From assembly GCF_004403945.1 (NCBI RefSeq), contig NZ_SOHM01000034.1:1-64000 (forward strand): 64,000 nucleotides of DNA, in the 5' to 3' direction. A program made the position numbers and the translations under genes. Shown here piece after piece: positions 15,886-24,749 of this stretch. The DNA comes from Cryobacterium lactosi. GTDB lineage: Bacteria > Actinomycetota > Actinomycetes > Actinomycetales > Microbacteriaceae. Positions within the stretch are counted from its first letter, which is position 1, and each line of letters opens with the position of its first letter. The notes under the pieces are model-generated. The model was not told where the DNA came from. It saw nothing but the letters and a program-made list of their open reading frames with translations, and ran no database searches.

Positions 15886-15942
15886 CGAGAGGGCACTTGT
15901 GGCCAGTGTGGGCATCTGCAACTAGCCTCAACTGCCCTCTCG
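15886..15942. repeat. 57-base imperfect palindrome, tandem unit 2
   Basis: Begins CGAGAGGGCACTTGTGGCC and ends CAACTGCCCTCTCG. It is the same length and orientation as unit 1, offset by 73 bases, with differences mostly in the centre. It lies 28 bases before the convergent TPM-gene stop, so both units occupy a convergent 3'-3' gap. Confidence 0.75.
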
Positions 15943-15969
15943 CGGAGGGTCCGCCGTGTGACCTGTGGG

Positions 15970-18132
15970 CTAGAACCGCCCGCCACCGCCGCGCCGGCCG
16001 CGGGTGCCGCTGCCGCCGAAGCTGCCGGGGCTCCGGCCGCCACCGCCGAAGCCGCCGCCACTACTACGCCGGCCGCCGCCGCCCATCCCGCCGAAGCCAC
16101 CACCACCGCCACCGCCGCCGAACAAGCCGCCGCCCCCGCCGCCGAGCACCTGGCCGATCAGGATGCCGCCGAGCACGGCGCCCATCGACCCGTTGCTGCC
16201 GCCGCGGCGGCTCGCTCCGCCACCGCCGAAGAAGTCGCCGAAGTCGTCGTCGTTGTTGGAGAAGCTGTCCACGTCCCGCCGGGCCATGGCCGTCGCCTCC
16301 GCGGCCAACGAGCCGGCCCGCTGGGAGAGGGCCAACGCGGCCGCCGGGTCGCTCGCCACCAGCGAGTCGGCCTGCGCGGTCAGCCGGCCGGCCTCGGCGA
16401 GCCGGGTGCGCGCCTCCGCGCCGACAGCGCCGCGCCGGGCGGTGATGAAGTCCTCCGCCGCCGACACCTGGCTCCGGGCGGCCTGCAGGCTCTGCGCCAG
16501 CGCCGCCTGCAGCCGTTGGGCCTGCACCTGGGCGTTCCGCACGCCTTGCAGCGTGGCGTCCATGGTGGCGTTCGCGGCCTCGAGAGTGCGCAGCAGCTCG
16601 ATCGGGTTGACCGGCGGCGCGGCCAGGCCGGCGCGCACCTCGGTCAGGGTCTGCTCGGTCCCAGCGATCACACCGGGCACGGCGGCCGACGCCTCGCCCG
16701 CCGCGGGCAGCGCCCGGGCGGTGACCAGGTCGGTCTCGAGATCGGCGAGCATCGCCGGGATGCCGGACTCGGCCTGTTGCAGGTCAGCCGCGAGCCTGTC
16801 CACGGCGTCCACCAGCAGCTTGGCCTGGTCGATGGCCTCCTCAGCCGCACGGATGTCCACGGCCGCAGCGCTCGCGTCGCCGGCGGTGATCCCGGTGCGG
16901 GCTTCAGCCAGCGCGTTGGTGGCGAAGGTGAGTCGTTCGGCCGCCTGGTCGGGGTTGTCGGCGACGGTGTCGATGGCCGCAGCGGTATAGCGGACGGCGA
17001 GGTCGGCGACCCGGGTCTCGGCCTGGTCGAGGCGGGTGTCGATCGCGGCCAACTCGGCCTCGAGCGCCGCCGCAGCCGCCGGGGCGTTGGCCTCCAGCTG
17101 CCGCAACTCGTCGAACGCGGCGGCCTGCTCGTCGAGGGCCCGGTTGGCCTCGGCGCACAGGGCGATGATCTGGCGGTACCAGGCGCGCATCTGCTCCTCG
17201 GTGTCGGGTTCGGCGTCGTCGAGGCGCTGTTGAAGGGTGAACGCCTGGCCGAGTTTGCCGGCCGCGCCGCTCACGGCGGCCTGGAACGGCTCGGCGGCCG
17301 CCGCGCCGTACTGGGCGAGCGCAAAACCGACCTCCTGCCCGCTGGTCTTGATCGCATCGTCGGTCTCGATCAGCGCACTCGACGCCTCCCGTTTCAGCTC
17401 GGCCGTCGGCACCTCGGCGGCGGCCTGACCCTGGCCGGTCACGGGCGAGGTGCCCCGCCGGCGCAGCACCAGGATCACGACCACGATCACCGCCACGACC
17501 ACGGCGAGCACCAGCAGCACCGCGATCCAGAGCGGGAACCCGCCGCCGGAGCTCGGGCTGGCGTCACCCGGGGTGATGACCGGGGCGGACAAAGGCTCGC
17601 CCGCCACGCTCTGCTGCATGGCCGTGGCGCCGTTGATGGCGGCGCCTGCCCAGTCGTTCTCACGCAGCGAGGGTTCGATGGCGGTGTTCTGCACCTCGGC
17701 GAGCTGAGCTTCGTCGAGCACGAAGTCGGTTGCGACCGACAACTGGTACTGCCGGTCATCCGTCGCCACGGCCAGAAGCACGTCGTTGTCGCCGAACCCG
17801 TTGTCCACCGCGGTCTGGTCGGCCCACGTCGACGTGTCGGTCACGCCGTCGAAGCTGGACACGTAGGCGACGAACAGGTCGATCTGGGTGTCGGCGAACA
17901 GGGCATCGAGGGCGGCGACCACCTCGGGTTCCCGGTCGCCGAGCGCGCCGACGGTGTCGACGATGTGGCTCTCCTCGAACGTCACCGGATCCTCCGCCCT
18001 GGCGGGAAGCGAGCCGCCCAGCCCGCTCCCGATCATCAGCAGAGCCACCATCGCCGTCAGCGCTGCAACGCGGGCCGCAAACCCAGTGATCGTCGGTCGG
18101 ATGCGCGGGTGGCCTGGCTGCATGGGGTCCAT
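15970..18132 (-). CDS. TPM-domain membrane protein with long helical region and Gly-rich tail
   Basis: About 720 aa. The signal peptide is around residues 17-46 (cleavage near PARAED). The TPM (phosphatase-like) domain spans about 47-190 with FEESHIVDTVGALGDREPEVVAALDAL. A transmembrane helix is at about 200-225 (LWIAVLLVLAVVVAVIVVVILVL), followed by roughly 400 Ala/Glu-rich residues that look coiled-coil. The tail is Gly/Arg/Phe-rich (GGGGGGFGGMGGGGRRSSGGG). The domain order is typical of actinobacterial TPM proteins with a cytoplasmic helical part; function is unknown. ATG 18123 has better spacing from GAGGA than ATG 18132. Confidence 0.85.
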   Translation of the reverse strand: MDPMQPGHPRIRPTITGFAARVAALTAMVALLMIGSGLGGSLPARAEDPVTFEESHIVDTVGALGDREPEVVAALDALFADTQIDLFVAYVSSFDGVTDTSTWADQTAVDNGFGDNDVLLAVATDDRQYQLSVATDFVLDEAQLAEVQNTAIEPSLRENDWAGAAINGATAMQQSVAGEPLSAPVITPGDASPSSGGGFPLWIAVLLVLAVVVAVIVVVILVLRRRGTSPVTGQGQAAAEVPTAELKREASSALIETDDAIKTSGQEVGFALAQYGAAAAEPFQAAVSGAAGKLGQAFTLQQRLDDAEPDTEEQMRAWYRQIIALCAEANRALDEQAAAFDELRQLEANAPAAAAALEAELAAIDTRLDQAETRVADLAVRYTAAAIDTVADNPDQAAERLTFATNALAEARTGITAGDASAAAVDIRAAEEAIDQAKLLVDAVDRLAADLQQAESGIPAMLADLETDLVTARALPAAGEASAAVPGVIAGTEQTLTEVRAGLAAPPVNPIELLRTLEAANATMDATLQGVRNAQVQAQRLQAALAQSLQAARSQVSAAEDFITARRGAVGAEARTRLAEAGRLTAQADSLVASDPAAALALSQRAGSLAAEATAMARRDVDSFSNNDDDFGDFFGGGGASRRGGSNGSMGAVLGGILIGQVLGGGGGGLFGGGGGGGGFGGMGGGGRRSSGGGFGGGGRSPGSFGGSGTRGRRGGGGRF

Positions 18133-18290
18133 TTCCTCGGGTGTTCGTCAGGTGCGGCTGATTCCCACCGAGCATAGAACCCCTGGCTGTGTTGCGCTCT
18201 GTTACCGCCGACCGGATGCCGTCGGGCCGCCTCGGGCACACTGGAACCCGCAGCATCCGCACCCAACGATCCCGTCACGAAAGGCGAGTC

Positions 18291-19079
18291 ATGTCCACCC
18301 CGAAGCTCGCCACCATGACCGCCCAGCGCCCCACCCTCGCCGTCGTCGAGGTCACCCGCAGCCGGCCCGATCGCCCCGAGTACCACGCCAAGGTGCAGAC
18401 CCTCAATGCCACCGTCGTGGATGCCGGCACCGACGGTGGCTGGACCGTCGTGCGACTGGCCGCCGCCGACCTGGACCCCGCGGCGCTGCTGGACCTCACC
18501 GACTCGGCCGACGCCGTCGTGATCGTCGGCGGCGAAGACATCGACCCGCGCTTCTATGGCGCCGAGGCCGGCTACGAGGGGGAGACGACCCACTTCATCG
18601 ACGCCGACGAGGGCCAGATCGCCCTCGTGCAGCGCGCCGCCGACCGGGGCACCCCGGTGCTGGGCATCTGCCGCGGACTGCAGATCATCAACGTCGCCCT
18701 CGGCGGCGACCTGGTGCAGCACCTCGACGACGGCATCCACCGCAACGTGGGTGTGCCCATCGACGAGATCCTCTCCACCCACGACGTCGCCCTGCGCGCC
18801 ACCAGCACGCTCGCCGCGGCGCTCGGCGACACCCGCATCTCGGTGCAGAGCGCCCACCACCAGAGCGTCGGACGGCTCGGAGCTGGCCTCACACCGGTAG
18901 CCACCGCCCCCGACGGCCTTGTCGAGGCCGTCGAGCACGAGGCCCTGCCGATCACCGGTGTGCAGTGGCACCCGGAGGCTCCGGATTCGCCCGCCACCCA
19001 GTTGCCCCTCCTCCTGGCTTCCCTCTACCGCGCGGTCACCGCTCAGACCCAGGTCACCGAGATCGCCCAGGCCGCCTGA
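18291..19079 (+). CDS. Class I glutamine amidotransferase (gamma-glutamyl-GABA hydrolase-like)
   Basis: 262-aa PuuD-family hydrolase. The nucleophile is Cys127 in PVLGICRGLQIINVALGGDLVQHL, and the catalytic His227 and Glu229 are in GVQWHPEA. The family cleaves gamma-glutamyl amides, as in putrescine breakdown. No other puu genes are adjacent, though two ureohydrolases are in the window. ATG 18291 is preferred because the upstream in-frame reading to 18189 has no ribosome site. Confidence 0.9.
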   Translation: MSTPKLATMTAQRPTLAVVEVTRSRPDRPEYHAKVQTLNATVVDAGTDGGWTVVRLAAADLDPAALLDLTDSADAVVIVGGEDIDPRFYGAEAGYEGETTHFIDADEGQIALVQRAADRGTPVLGICRGLQIINVALGGDLVQHLDDGIHRNVGVPIDEILSTHDVALRATSTLAAALGDTRISVQSAHHQSVGRLGAGLTPVATAPDGLVEAVEHEALPITGVQWHPEAPDSPATQLPLLLASLYRAVTAQTQVTEIAQAA

Positions 19080-19095
19080 CCCACCCACGCCCCTT

Positions 19096-19156
19096 CGCGA
19101 ACTGTGAGTTAAGCCCCGGAAACCGCGAGTTTAAGGTGCTCAGCTCACAGCTCGCG
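19096..19156. repeat. 61-base palindromic element, copy 2
   Basis: Outer arms CGCGAACTGTGAGTTAAGC and GCTCAGCTCACAGCTCGCG; same length and layout as copy 1 at 9678, with a similar centre (GAAACCGCGAGTTT). It lies 16 bases past the amidotransferase stop and its right arm provides the last codons and stop of the convergent tetR. Confidence 0.8.
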
Positions 19157-19673
19157 GGGTGAGGCGGGCCAGGAACGCGGGGATGTCCAGCTCGTGTTCG
19201 AAGGGTTCGCCGATCGTCGTCGCGTCGTAGTACAAGCCATCGGTCAGCAGCATCGTCGCGCGGGCGAGGTCAGGGTCACGCAGGTCGTCGTTCAGGATGC
19301 CGAAGTAGCGCCGGCGCATCTCCACGATCACCGCGCGGGCGCGCGGGTTGCCGCGAGCCAGCGCCCCGCCGGCCAGTGTCGCGCGGTCCAACGGGCTGTT
19401 GACGTACTCCGCCAGGCTCACGTAGTACGCGGCGGCGCCCTGCGGGGCCGCGCGCATCCGTTCGTACTCGGCGGCGGCCAGGGTTTCGAGCCGGTCGATG
19501 AGCGCCGTCTCCAGGCCGTCGCGGGAACCGAAGTGGTAGAGCAGCCCGCCCTTGGTCACACCGGCCGCCCGGGCGACGGCATCCAGCGACGCGCCGGAGC
19601 CGCTCGTGTCGAGGAGCAGTTCCTGGAACGCGGTGAGGATGCTCTCACGGGCGGAGTCGCGGTGTTGGGCCAT
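19140..19673 (-). CDS. TetR-family repressor of the adjacent MFS exporter
   Basis: 177-aa regulator. The N-terminal helix-turn-helix is SLDAVARAAGVTKGGLLYHFGSRDGLETAL (about residues 30-60). The C-terminal ligand domain fits the group whose members start with RESILTAFQELLLD. ATG 19673 is preferred; two GTG codons immediately upstream are alternatives. It is divergent from the MFS gene with twin operators between them. The last codons fall inside palindromic element copy 2, suggesting that the element's arrival set the C-terminus. Confidence 0.9.
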   Translation of the reverse strand: MAQHRDSARESILTAFQELLLDTSGSGASLDAVARAAGVTKGGLLYHFGSRDGLETALIDRLETLAAAEYERMRAAPQGAAAYYVSLAEYVNSPLDRATLAGGALARGNPRARAVIVEMRRRYFGILNDDLRDPDLARATMLLTDGLYYDATTIGEPFEHELDIPAFLARLTPRAVS

Positions 19674-19686
19674 GGCCACCACTTTA

Positions 19687-19732
19687 CTGTACTTGGTGGT
19701 ATAGTCATATTCTGCTGTACCCAGTGGTGCAG
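19687..19732. promoter_or_regulatory. Twin TetR operators in divergent promoter
   Basis: Two 18-base dyads of the form CTGTACY-N4-GGTRYAG: CTGTACTTGGTGGTATAG at 19687-19704 and CTGTACCCAGTGGTGCAG at 19715-19732, 28 bases centre to centre. The better second site is 6-of-7 complementary. The region between contains TATAGT, a possible -10. Ownership by the adjacent TetR is inferred. Confidence 0.7.
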
Positions 19733-19777
19733 TAAAACTCGCCGTTCTTCGGAACCCCGTTCTTCAGCCAGGTCGAC

Positions 19778-21325
19778 ATGAGCATCACAAACAGCATCCC
19801 CACCTCCAACGCGTCCGCCCCCGCCGAGGCGAGAACACCCCGCGCCGGCCGCCGCGAATGGTCGGGCCTCGTGCTGCTGATGCTGCCGGTGCTGCTGATC
19901 TCGGTCGACAACACCGTGCTCAGCTTCGCGCTGCCGGCCATCAGCCTCGATCTGCGCCCGAGCAGCACCACGCTGCTCTGGATCGTCGACATCTACCCGC
20001 TCGTGCTCGCCGGCCTGCTCGTGGCCATGGGCACCCTTGGCGACCGCGTCGGCCGCCGCAAACTGCTCCTGATCGGCGCCACCGGCTTCGGAGTGGTCTC
20101 GGTGGCCGCCGCGTTCGCGCCCACCGCCGAGCTGCTCATCGCGGCCCGGGCGGTGATGGGCTTCTTCGGCGCCATGATCATGCCCTCCACCCTGTCGCTG
20201 CTGCGCAGCCTGTTCCTGGATGCCCGTCAGCGCACCCTGGCCATCGCCGTGTGGGCCGGAGCGTTCGCGGCCGGCTCGAGCCTGGGCCCGATCGTCGGGG
20301 GCCTCGTACTGCAGCACTTCAACTGGGGCGCGGTGTTCCTCATCGCGGTGCCGTTCCTGCTGCCGCTCCTGGCGTTGGCCGGCGTTCTCATCCCCGAGTC
20401 GAAGGACCCGGCGCCGCTTCGCATCGACGTGGTCAGCGTGGCCCTGTCGCTGCTCACCCTCGCCCCGCTGGTGTTCGCGATCAAGACCCTCACCCACGAC
20501 GGCGTCACCCTGCTCGGTGTGGGCGCGCTGGTCCTTGCGCTCACGGCCGGCACGCTCTTCCTGCGCCGCCAGTTGCGGATCGACAACCCGTTGCTCGATC
20601 TGGCCCTGTTCCGGAACGCCCCCTTCGCCGGGTCGGTGCTGGCGAACTTCCTCTCCGTGTTCAGCCTGGTCGGCTTCCTGTTCTTCGTCTCGCAGCACCT
20701 GCAGCTGGTGCTGGGCCTGGACCCGCTAGACGCCGGCCTGCTGCTGCTGCCCGGCGCTGTGTTGTCGGTCGTGGCCGGCCTCGCCGCGGCCTACGTGGTG
20801 CGGCGGGTGCCGCCGCGGCTGGTGATCGTCAGCGGCATCCTGCTCTCTGCGGCGGGCTTCGGCCTGATCGTGCTGCTGCGGGAGAATCTCACCGCGGGCG
20901 TTGTGATGCTCGCCTTCGGCATTCTCTCGGTGGGCGTCGGTTCGGCGGAGACCATCTCCAACGACACCATCCTCAGTTCGGTGCCGCCGCAGAAGGCCGG
21001 CGCCGCGGCGGGTGTCTCAGAGACCGCGTACGAACTCGGCGCCGTGCTCGGTACCGCCGTGCTCGGGGCCATTCTCGCGGCGTCCTATCGGGCCAGTGTG
21101 GTGCTGCCGGAAGGCCTCGGCCGGGGCGCGAGCGCCCAGGCCGGCGAGACCCTCGGTGGCGCGCTCGGCGTGGCCGGAGAGCTCCCCGCCGCCGACGCCC
21201 TCGCGCTCACCGAGTCGGCCCGAGCGGCCTTCGACAGCGGAGTGGGGGTCACCTCGATCATCGCCGTGGTGCTGATGCTGGCCGCCGCGGTGGCCGTGCA
21301 ACTGAGCATGCGTCCCCGCCGCTAG
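19778..21325 (+). CDS. MFS drug exporter, DHA2 (QacA/SmvA-like) 14-helix family
   Basis: 515-aa inner-membrane proton antiporter. Motif LISVDNTVLSFALPAI in helix 1 and GDRVGRRKLLLIG (motif A) after helix 2 mark the DHA2 family, and 14 hydrophobic segments can be traced. The SVDNTV sequence is typical of SmvA/QacA-type exporters of quaternary cations and biocides. It is divergent from its likely TetR repressor, so drug-released induction is inferred. Confidence 0.92.
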   Translation: MSITNSIPTSNASAPAEARTPRAGRREWSGLVLLMLPVLLISVDNTVLSFALPAISLDLRPSSTTLLWIVDIYPLVLAGLLVAMGTLGDRVGRRKLLLIGATGFGVVSVAAAFAPTAELLIAARAVMGFFGAMIMPSTLSLLRSLFLDARQRTLAIAVWAGAFAAGSSLGPIVGGLVLQHFNWGAVFLIAVPFLLPLLALAGVLIPESKDPAPLRIDVVSVALSLLTLAPLVFAIKTLTHDGVTLLGVGALVLALTAGTLFLRRQLRIDNPLLDLALFRNAPFAGSVLANFLSVFSLVGFLFFVSQHLQLVLGLDPLDAGLLLLPGAVLSVVAGLAAAYVVRRVPPRLVIVSGILLSAAGFGLIVLLRENLTAGVVMLAFGILSVGVGSAETISNDTILSSVPPQKAGAAAGVSETAYELGAVLGTAVLGAILAASYRASVVLPEGLGRGASAQAGETLGGALGVAGELPAADALALTESARAAFDSGVGVTSIIAVVLMLAAAVAVQLSMRPRR

Positions 21326-21371
21326 GGATGCGCCCCTCGCGCTAACCGCCGCGCCGGGCGATACTCGGGGC

Positions 21372-21887
21372 ATGACGGCAACGGGCACCCACCGCATCCA
21401 GGCATCCGGTCGACCCCTGACCCGCTCCGGGTCAGAGAAGACCCTGATCACACTCGAGTCCGTGACCAGCGCGACCGCTCTGGCCGGCGGGTTGCTGCTG
21501 ATGCTCGCCCCGGACGGTTCGTTGCTGATGGCCGATCCCGCGGCCCTGGACGGCACCGGGTTCGGCGACTGGCTGCTGCCCGGCGCCGCGCTGGCGCTCT
21601 TCGTGGGCCTCGGGTTCGCGGTCACCGCGGTCTGGCAATGGCGCCGCGGGCCCTATGCCCGCTTCCTGTCGCTGGCCGCCGGCGTCGGCCTGGTGCTGTT
21701 CGAGGTCGTGCAGTTCTCCCTGATCGGCTTCCACCCGCTGCAGGCGGTGTTCGGCGTCGTCGGCGTCGTGACCGCCGTGCTGGCCTGGCGGCTGCCGGGC
21801 GCCAAACACGGCGCGACCGGCGGCGCGCTAGTTCGACGCGCGGAACCCGCGCAGGCGCAGGCTGTTGCTCACCACGAAGACCGATGA
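21372..21887 (+). CDS. Four-helix membrane protein of unknown function
   Basis: 171-aa protein with four predicted membrane helices (about residues 32-52, 66-88, 93-113 and 116-136) after a short soluble N-terminus. No catalytic motif is visible. The general pattern resembles small DoxX/DUF-type membrane proteins. The last 60 bases overlap the convergent copA 3' end, encoding an Ala/Gln/His-rich tail in this frame. Confidence 0.6.
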   Translation: MTATGTHRIQASGRPLTRSGSEKTLITLESVTSATALAGGLLLMLAPDGSLLMADPAALDGTGFGDWLLPGAALALFVGLGFAVTAVWQWRRGPYARFLSLAAGVGLVLFEVVQFSLIGFHPLQAVFGVVGVVTAVLAWRLPGAKHGATGGALVRRAEPAQAQAVAHHEDR

Positions 21888-24065
21888 CAGTGCCATCGCC
21901 GCGCCGGCGATCAGCGGGTTGAGCAGGCCCAGCGCGGCGAGCGGGATCGCGGCCACGTTGTAGGCGAACGCCCAGAACAGGTTGACCTTGATGGTCCCCA
22001 GTGTTCGCCTGGACAACCGGATGGCGTCGGCCACGGCCGGTAGATCGGCCCGCACCAGGGTGATGTCGCTGGCCTCGATGGCCACATCGGTGCCGGTGCC
22101 CATTGCGATACCGAGGTCGGCGGCGGCCAGCGCCGCCGCGTCGTTCACACCGTCGCCGACCATCGCCACGACGTGCCCGGCGGCCTGCAGGGCACGCACC
22201 CGCGCCACCTTCTCGGCGGGCAGCACCCCGGCGAAGACCTCGCGGATGCCCACCTGGGCGGCCACCGAACCGGCCGCGGCGGGGTTGTCGCCGGTGAGCA
22301 GCACGGGGGTGAGCCCCAGGGCCACCAGCTGCGCCACGGCCACGGCACTGGACGGCTTGACCTCGTCCGCGACGGCCAGGATGCCCCGGGCCACCCCGTC
22401 CCAGGCCACGGCGACCGCGGTCTGGCCGGCGCCCTCGACTCCGTCGAGCACGGCCCGCAGCTCGGCAGGCAGGGCCACCTGCCACTCGTCGGCGAGCCAG
22501 CGTGGCCGCCCCACGAGCACCGAGTGCCCCTCGACGACGGCCCGCACGCCGAAGCTCTGCGCCGACATGAATTCCGTCGCGGCCGGCAGCACGCCGACCT
22601 GCTGGACGGCCCCGTTCACGACGGCGACGCCGATCGGATGCTCGGAGCCGGCCTCGGCAGCTCCCGCGAAGCGCAGCAGTTCGGCCCCGGTCGCGGCGGC
22701 CGGGCTCGCGCTCGGGTGCACCCCGGTCAGCGCCATCCGCCCGGTCGTGACGGTGCCGGTCTTGTCGAGCACGATGGTGTCCACGCGGCGGGTGGACTCC
22801 AGGATCTGCGGCCCGCGGATGAGGATGCCCAGCTGGGCGCCGCGGCCGGTGCCCACCAGCAACGCGGTGGGAGTGGCCAGGCCCAGCGCGCACGGGCAGG
22901 CGATGATCAGGGTGGCCACGGCGGCCGTGAAGGCCTGCTCGGCGCTGGCGCCGCGCGCCAGCCAGGTGGCCAGGGTGCCCAGTGCGATGACGAAGACGAC
23001 GGGCACGAACACTGCCGACACGCGGTCGGCGAGCCGCTGGACGGGCGCCTTGCCGGTCTGGGCCTGCTCCACCAGTCGGCCGATGCGGGCCAGCTCGGTG
23101 TCGGCGCCCACCCGGGTGGCGCGCACGGTGAGCCGGCCGCCGGAGTTGACGGTGGCGCCCACCACGGTGTCGCCCGGCCCCACCTCCACGGGCACGGTCT
23201 CGCCGGTGAGCAGGCTGGTGTCGATGGCCGAGGCGCCGTCGACGACGACCCCGTCGGTGGCGACCTTCTCGCCGGGCCGCACCACGAACACGTCGCCCAC
23301 ACTGAGTTCAGTGATGGGGATGCGCTCTTCCCTGGTCCCGCGGAGCACCGCGACATCCTTGGCGCCCAGGTTCACCAGCGCGGTGAGCGCCGCGCCGGAG
23401 CGGGTCTTGGCGCGCGCCTCCACGTAGCGGCCGGTGAGGATGAAGACCGTGACGGCGGCCGCGACCTCGAGGTAGATCTCGGCGGAGCCGGCGGCCGTCA
23501 TGCTCAGGTCCATCTGCATGGTCATGCCGGCCTGGCCCGCGTCGCCGAGGAACAGGGCATAGAGCGACCAGCCGAACGCGGCGAGGACACCGACGCTGAT
23601 CAGGGTGTCCATGCTGGCGGCGCCGTGGCGGGCGTTCAGGGCGGCGGCGCGGTGGAACGGCCAGGCGCCCCAGACCGCCACCGGGGCGGCAAGGGTGAGG
23701 GCGAGCCACTGCCAGTTGGTGAACTGGAGGGCGGGCACCATCGAGAGCAGGGTCACCGGGATGGCCAGCAGGGTCGAGATCAGCAGGCGTTGGCGGAGGG
23801 CCAGGGTGTCCGCATCCAGGGCGGGCGTCTCGGCCGGCGGCGCTGCGGCCGGCGGCGCGGGCCGGTGTGCGGTGTAACCGGTGGCCTCGATGGTGGCGAT
23901 GGCGTCGTCGATGCTGGTGCCCTCCGGCAGGCGCACGGTGGCCTTGTCGGTGGCGTAGTTCACGGTGGCTTCGACGCCGGGCAAGCGGTTGAGCTTCTTC
24001 TCGATGCGGGCGGCACAGGACGCGCAGGTCATGCCGCCGACCACGAGGTCGACGGGCTCATTCAC
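21828..24065 (-). CDS. copA: Copper-exporting P1B-type ATPase
   Basis: 745-aa heavy-metal ATPase. The N-terminal metal-binding domain has GMTCASC (Cys14, Cys17). Eight membrane helices include the Cu(I)-selective CPC motif in [19 protein letters not shown]. Catalytic motifs are TGET (A-domain), DKTGTVTTG (phosphorylated Asp), SEHPIG and [10 protein letters not shown]. The C-terminal [15 protein letters not shown] and [13 protein letters not shown] helices match CopA. It is co-directional and ATGA-overlapping with copZ and divergent from csoR. Confidence 0.96.
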   Translation of the reverse strand: MNEPVDLVVGGMTCASCAARIEKKLNRLPGVEATVNYATDKATVRLPEGTSIDDAIATIEATGYTAHRPAPPAAAPPAETPALDADTLALRQRLLISTLLAIPVTLLSMVPALQFTNWQWLALTLAAPVAVWGAWPFHRAAALNARHGAASMDTLISVGVLAAFGWSLYALFLGDAGQAGMTMQMDLSMTAAGSAEIYLEVAAAVTVFILTGRYVEARAKTRSGAALTALVNLGAKDVAVLRGTREERIPITELSVGDVFVVRPGEKVATDGVVVDGASAIDTSLLTGETVPVEVGPGDTVVGATVNSGGRLTVRATRVGADTELARIGRLVEQAQTGKAPVQRLADRVSAVFVPVVFVIALGTLATWLARGASAEQAFTAAVATLIIACPCALGLATPTALLVGTGRGAQLGILIRGPQILESTRRVDTIVLDKTGTVTTGRMALTGVHPSASPAAATGAELLRFAGAAEAGSEHPIGVAVVNGAVQQVGVLPAATEFMSAQSFGVRAVVEGHSVLVGRPRWLADEWQVALPAELRAVLDGVEGAGQTAVAVAWDGVARGILAVADEVKPSSAVAVAQLVALGLTPVLLTGDNPAAAGSVAAQVGIREVFAGVLPAEKVARVRALQAAGHVVAMVGDGVNDAAALAAADLGIAMGTGTDVAIEASDITLVRADLPAVADAIRLSRRTLGTIKVNLFWAFAYNVAAIPLAALGLLNPLIAGAAMALSSVFVVSNSLRLRGFRASN

Positions 24066-24304
24066 GCGGCGGCACCGTCGGTGGTGCCCTGCAGCTGGTA
24101 GCCGGCTTCGTCGATGGCGGCGCGGATGTCGGGGCGAGCGGGCTCGGTGGTGCTGGTGACGTGCACGGTGCTGGCGGCGCCCGGCACGAGGTCCACGGTC
24201 ACGGCGCTGACCCCCGGAAGCAGGGAGACCTCTTCGATGACGCTGGCGACGCAGTGCCCGCAGGTCATTCCGGTGACGAGGTAGTCGGTGTTGATGGGCG
24301 CCAT
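24062..24304 (-). CDS. copZ: CopZ-like copper chaperone (HMA domain)
   Basis: 80-aa heavy-metal-associated domain with the GMTCGHC motif (Cys15, Cys18) in a beta-alpha-beta-beta-alpha-beta pattern. It delivers Cu(I) to CopA, whose start it overlaps by 4 bases. ATG 24304 follows GGAAGGG; the longer frame to 24469 runs across the operator region and is rejected. Confidence 0.93.
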   Translation of the reverse strand: MAPINTDYLVTGMTCGHCVASVIEEVSLLPGVSAVTVDLVPGAASTVHVTSTTEPARPDIRAAIDEAGYQLQGTTDGAAA

Positions 24305-24345
24305 GATGTGACCCTTCCCTGCTGTGATGCTGGAGCGAACGGGGA

Positions 24346-24395
24346 TACCCCCTCCGGGTACTCTAGCGCACGATCGTGATACCGTGAGGGGGTAT
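24346..24395. promoter_or_regulatory. Two CsoR-type operator dyads
   Basis: TACCC-CCTCC-GGGTA at 24346-24360 and ATACC-GTGAGGG-GGTAT at 24379-24395 are perfect short dyads with G/C-run centres, resembling known CsoR sites. They lie between divergent copZA and csoR, one nearer each gene, so each may control one promoter. Inferred from position and form. Confidence 0.7.
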
Positions 24396-24421
24396 AAGGT
24401 CCCGACAGCCAGGAGCGCACC

Positions 24422-24745
24422 ATGACGACCGCAGACCACACCGCAGACCACTCGCACGACGGCCCGCACGGCTACATCTCGAACAAGGACGATTACCTCA
24501 AGCGCCTGCGCCGCATCGAGGGCCAGGCTCGCGGCCTGCAGGGCATGGTCACCGACGACAAGTACTGCATCGACATCCTCACCCAGGTCTCGGCCATGAC
24601 CAGCGCCCTGCAGTCGGTGGCCCTAGGCCTGCTGAACGACCACCTCAGCCACTGCGTCGTCGACGCCGTCGCCGCCGGCGGCGATGAGGCCGAACTCAAG
24701 CTCAAGGAAGCCGGCGACGCGATCGCCCGGCTGGTGCGTTCCTAG
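24422..24745 (+). CDS. csoR: CsoR-family copper-sensing repressor
   Basis: 107-aa all-helical metalloregulator. The Cu(I) ligand set Cys-His-Cys is visible as Cys49 (DKYCIDIL), His74 and Cys78 (NDHLSHCV). The conserved KRLRRIEGQARGLQGM helix 1 contains DNA-contacting Arg residues. A His/Asp-rich N-terminus may add metal affinity. It probably represses copZA and itself until copper binds. Confidence 0.95.
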   Translation: MTTADHTADHSHDGPHGYISNKDDYLKRLRRIEGQARGLQGMVTDDKYCIDILTQVSAMTSALQSVALGLLNDHLSHCVVDAVAAGGDEAELKLKEAGDAIARLVRS

Positions 24746-24749
24746 GGAT

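Noticed and set aside
16004..16150. Dense CCGCCG-type repeats
   Set aside because: They encode the glycine-rich tail of the TPM protein on the other strand rather than a separate repeat element.
15958..18177. 739-aa plus-strand open frame
   Set aside because: Antisense shadow of the TPM gene; low-complexity Gly/Arg/His product.
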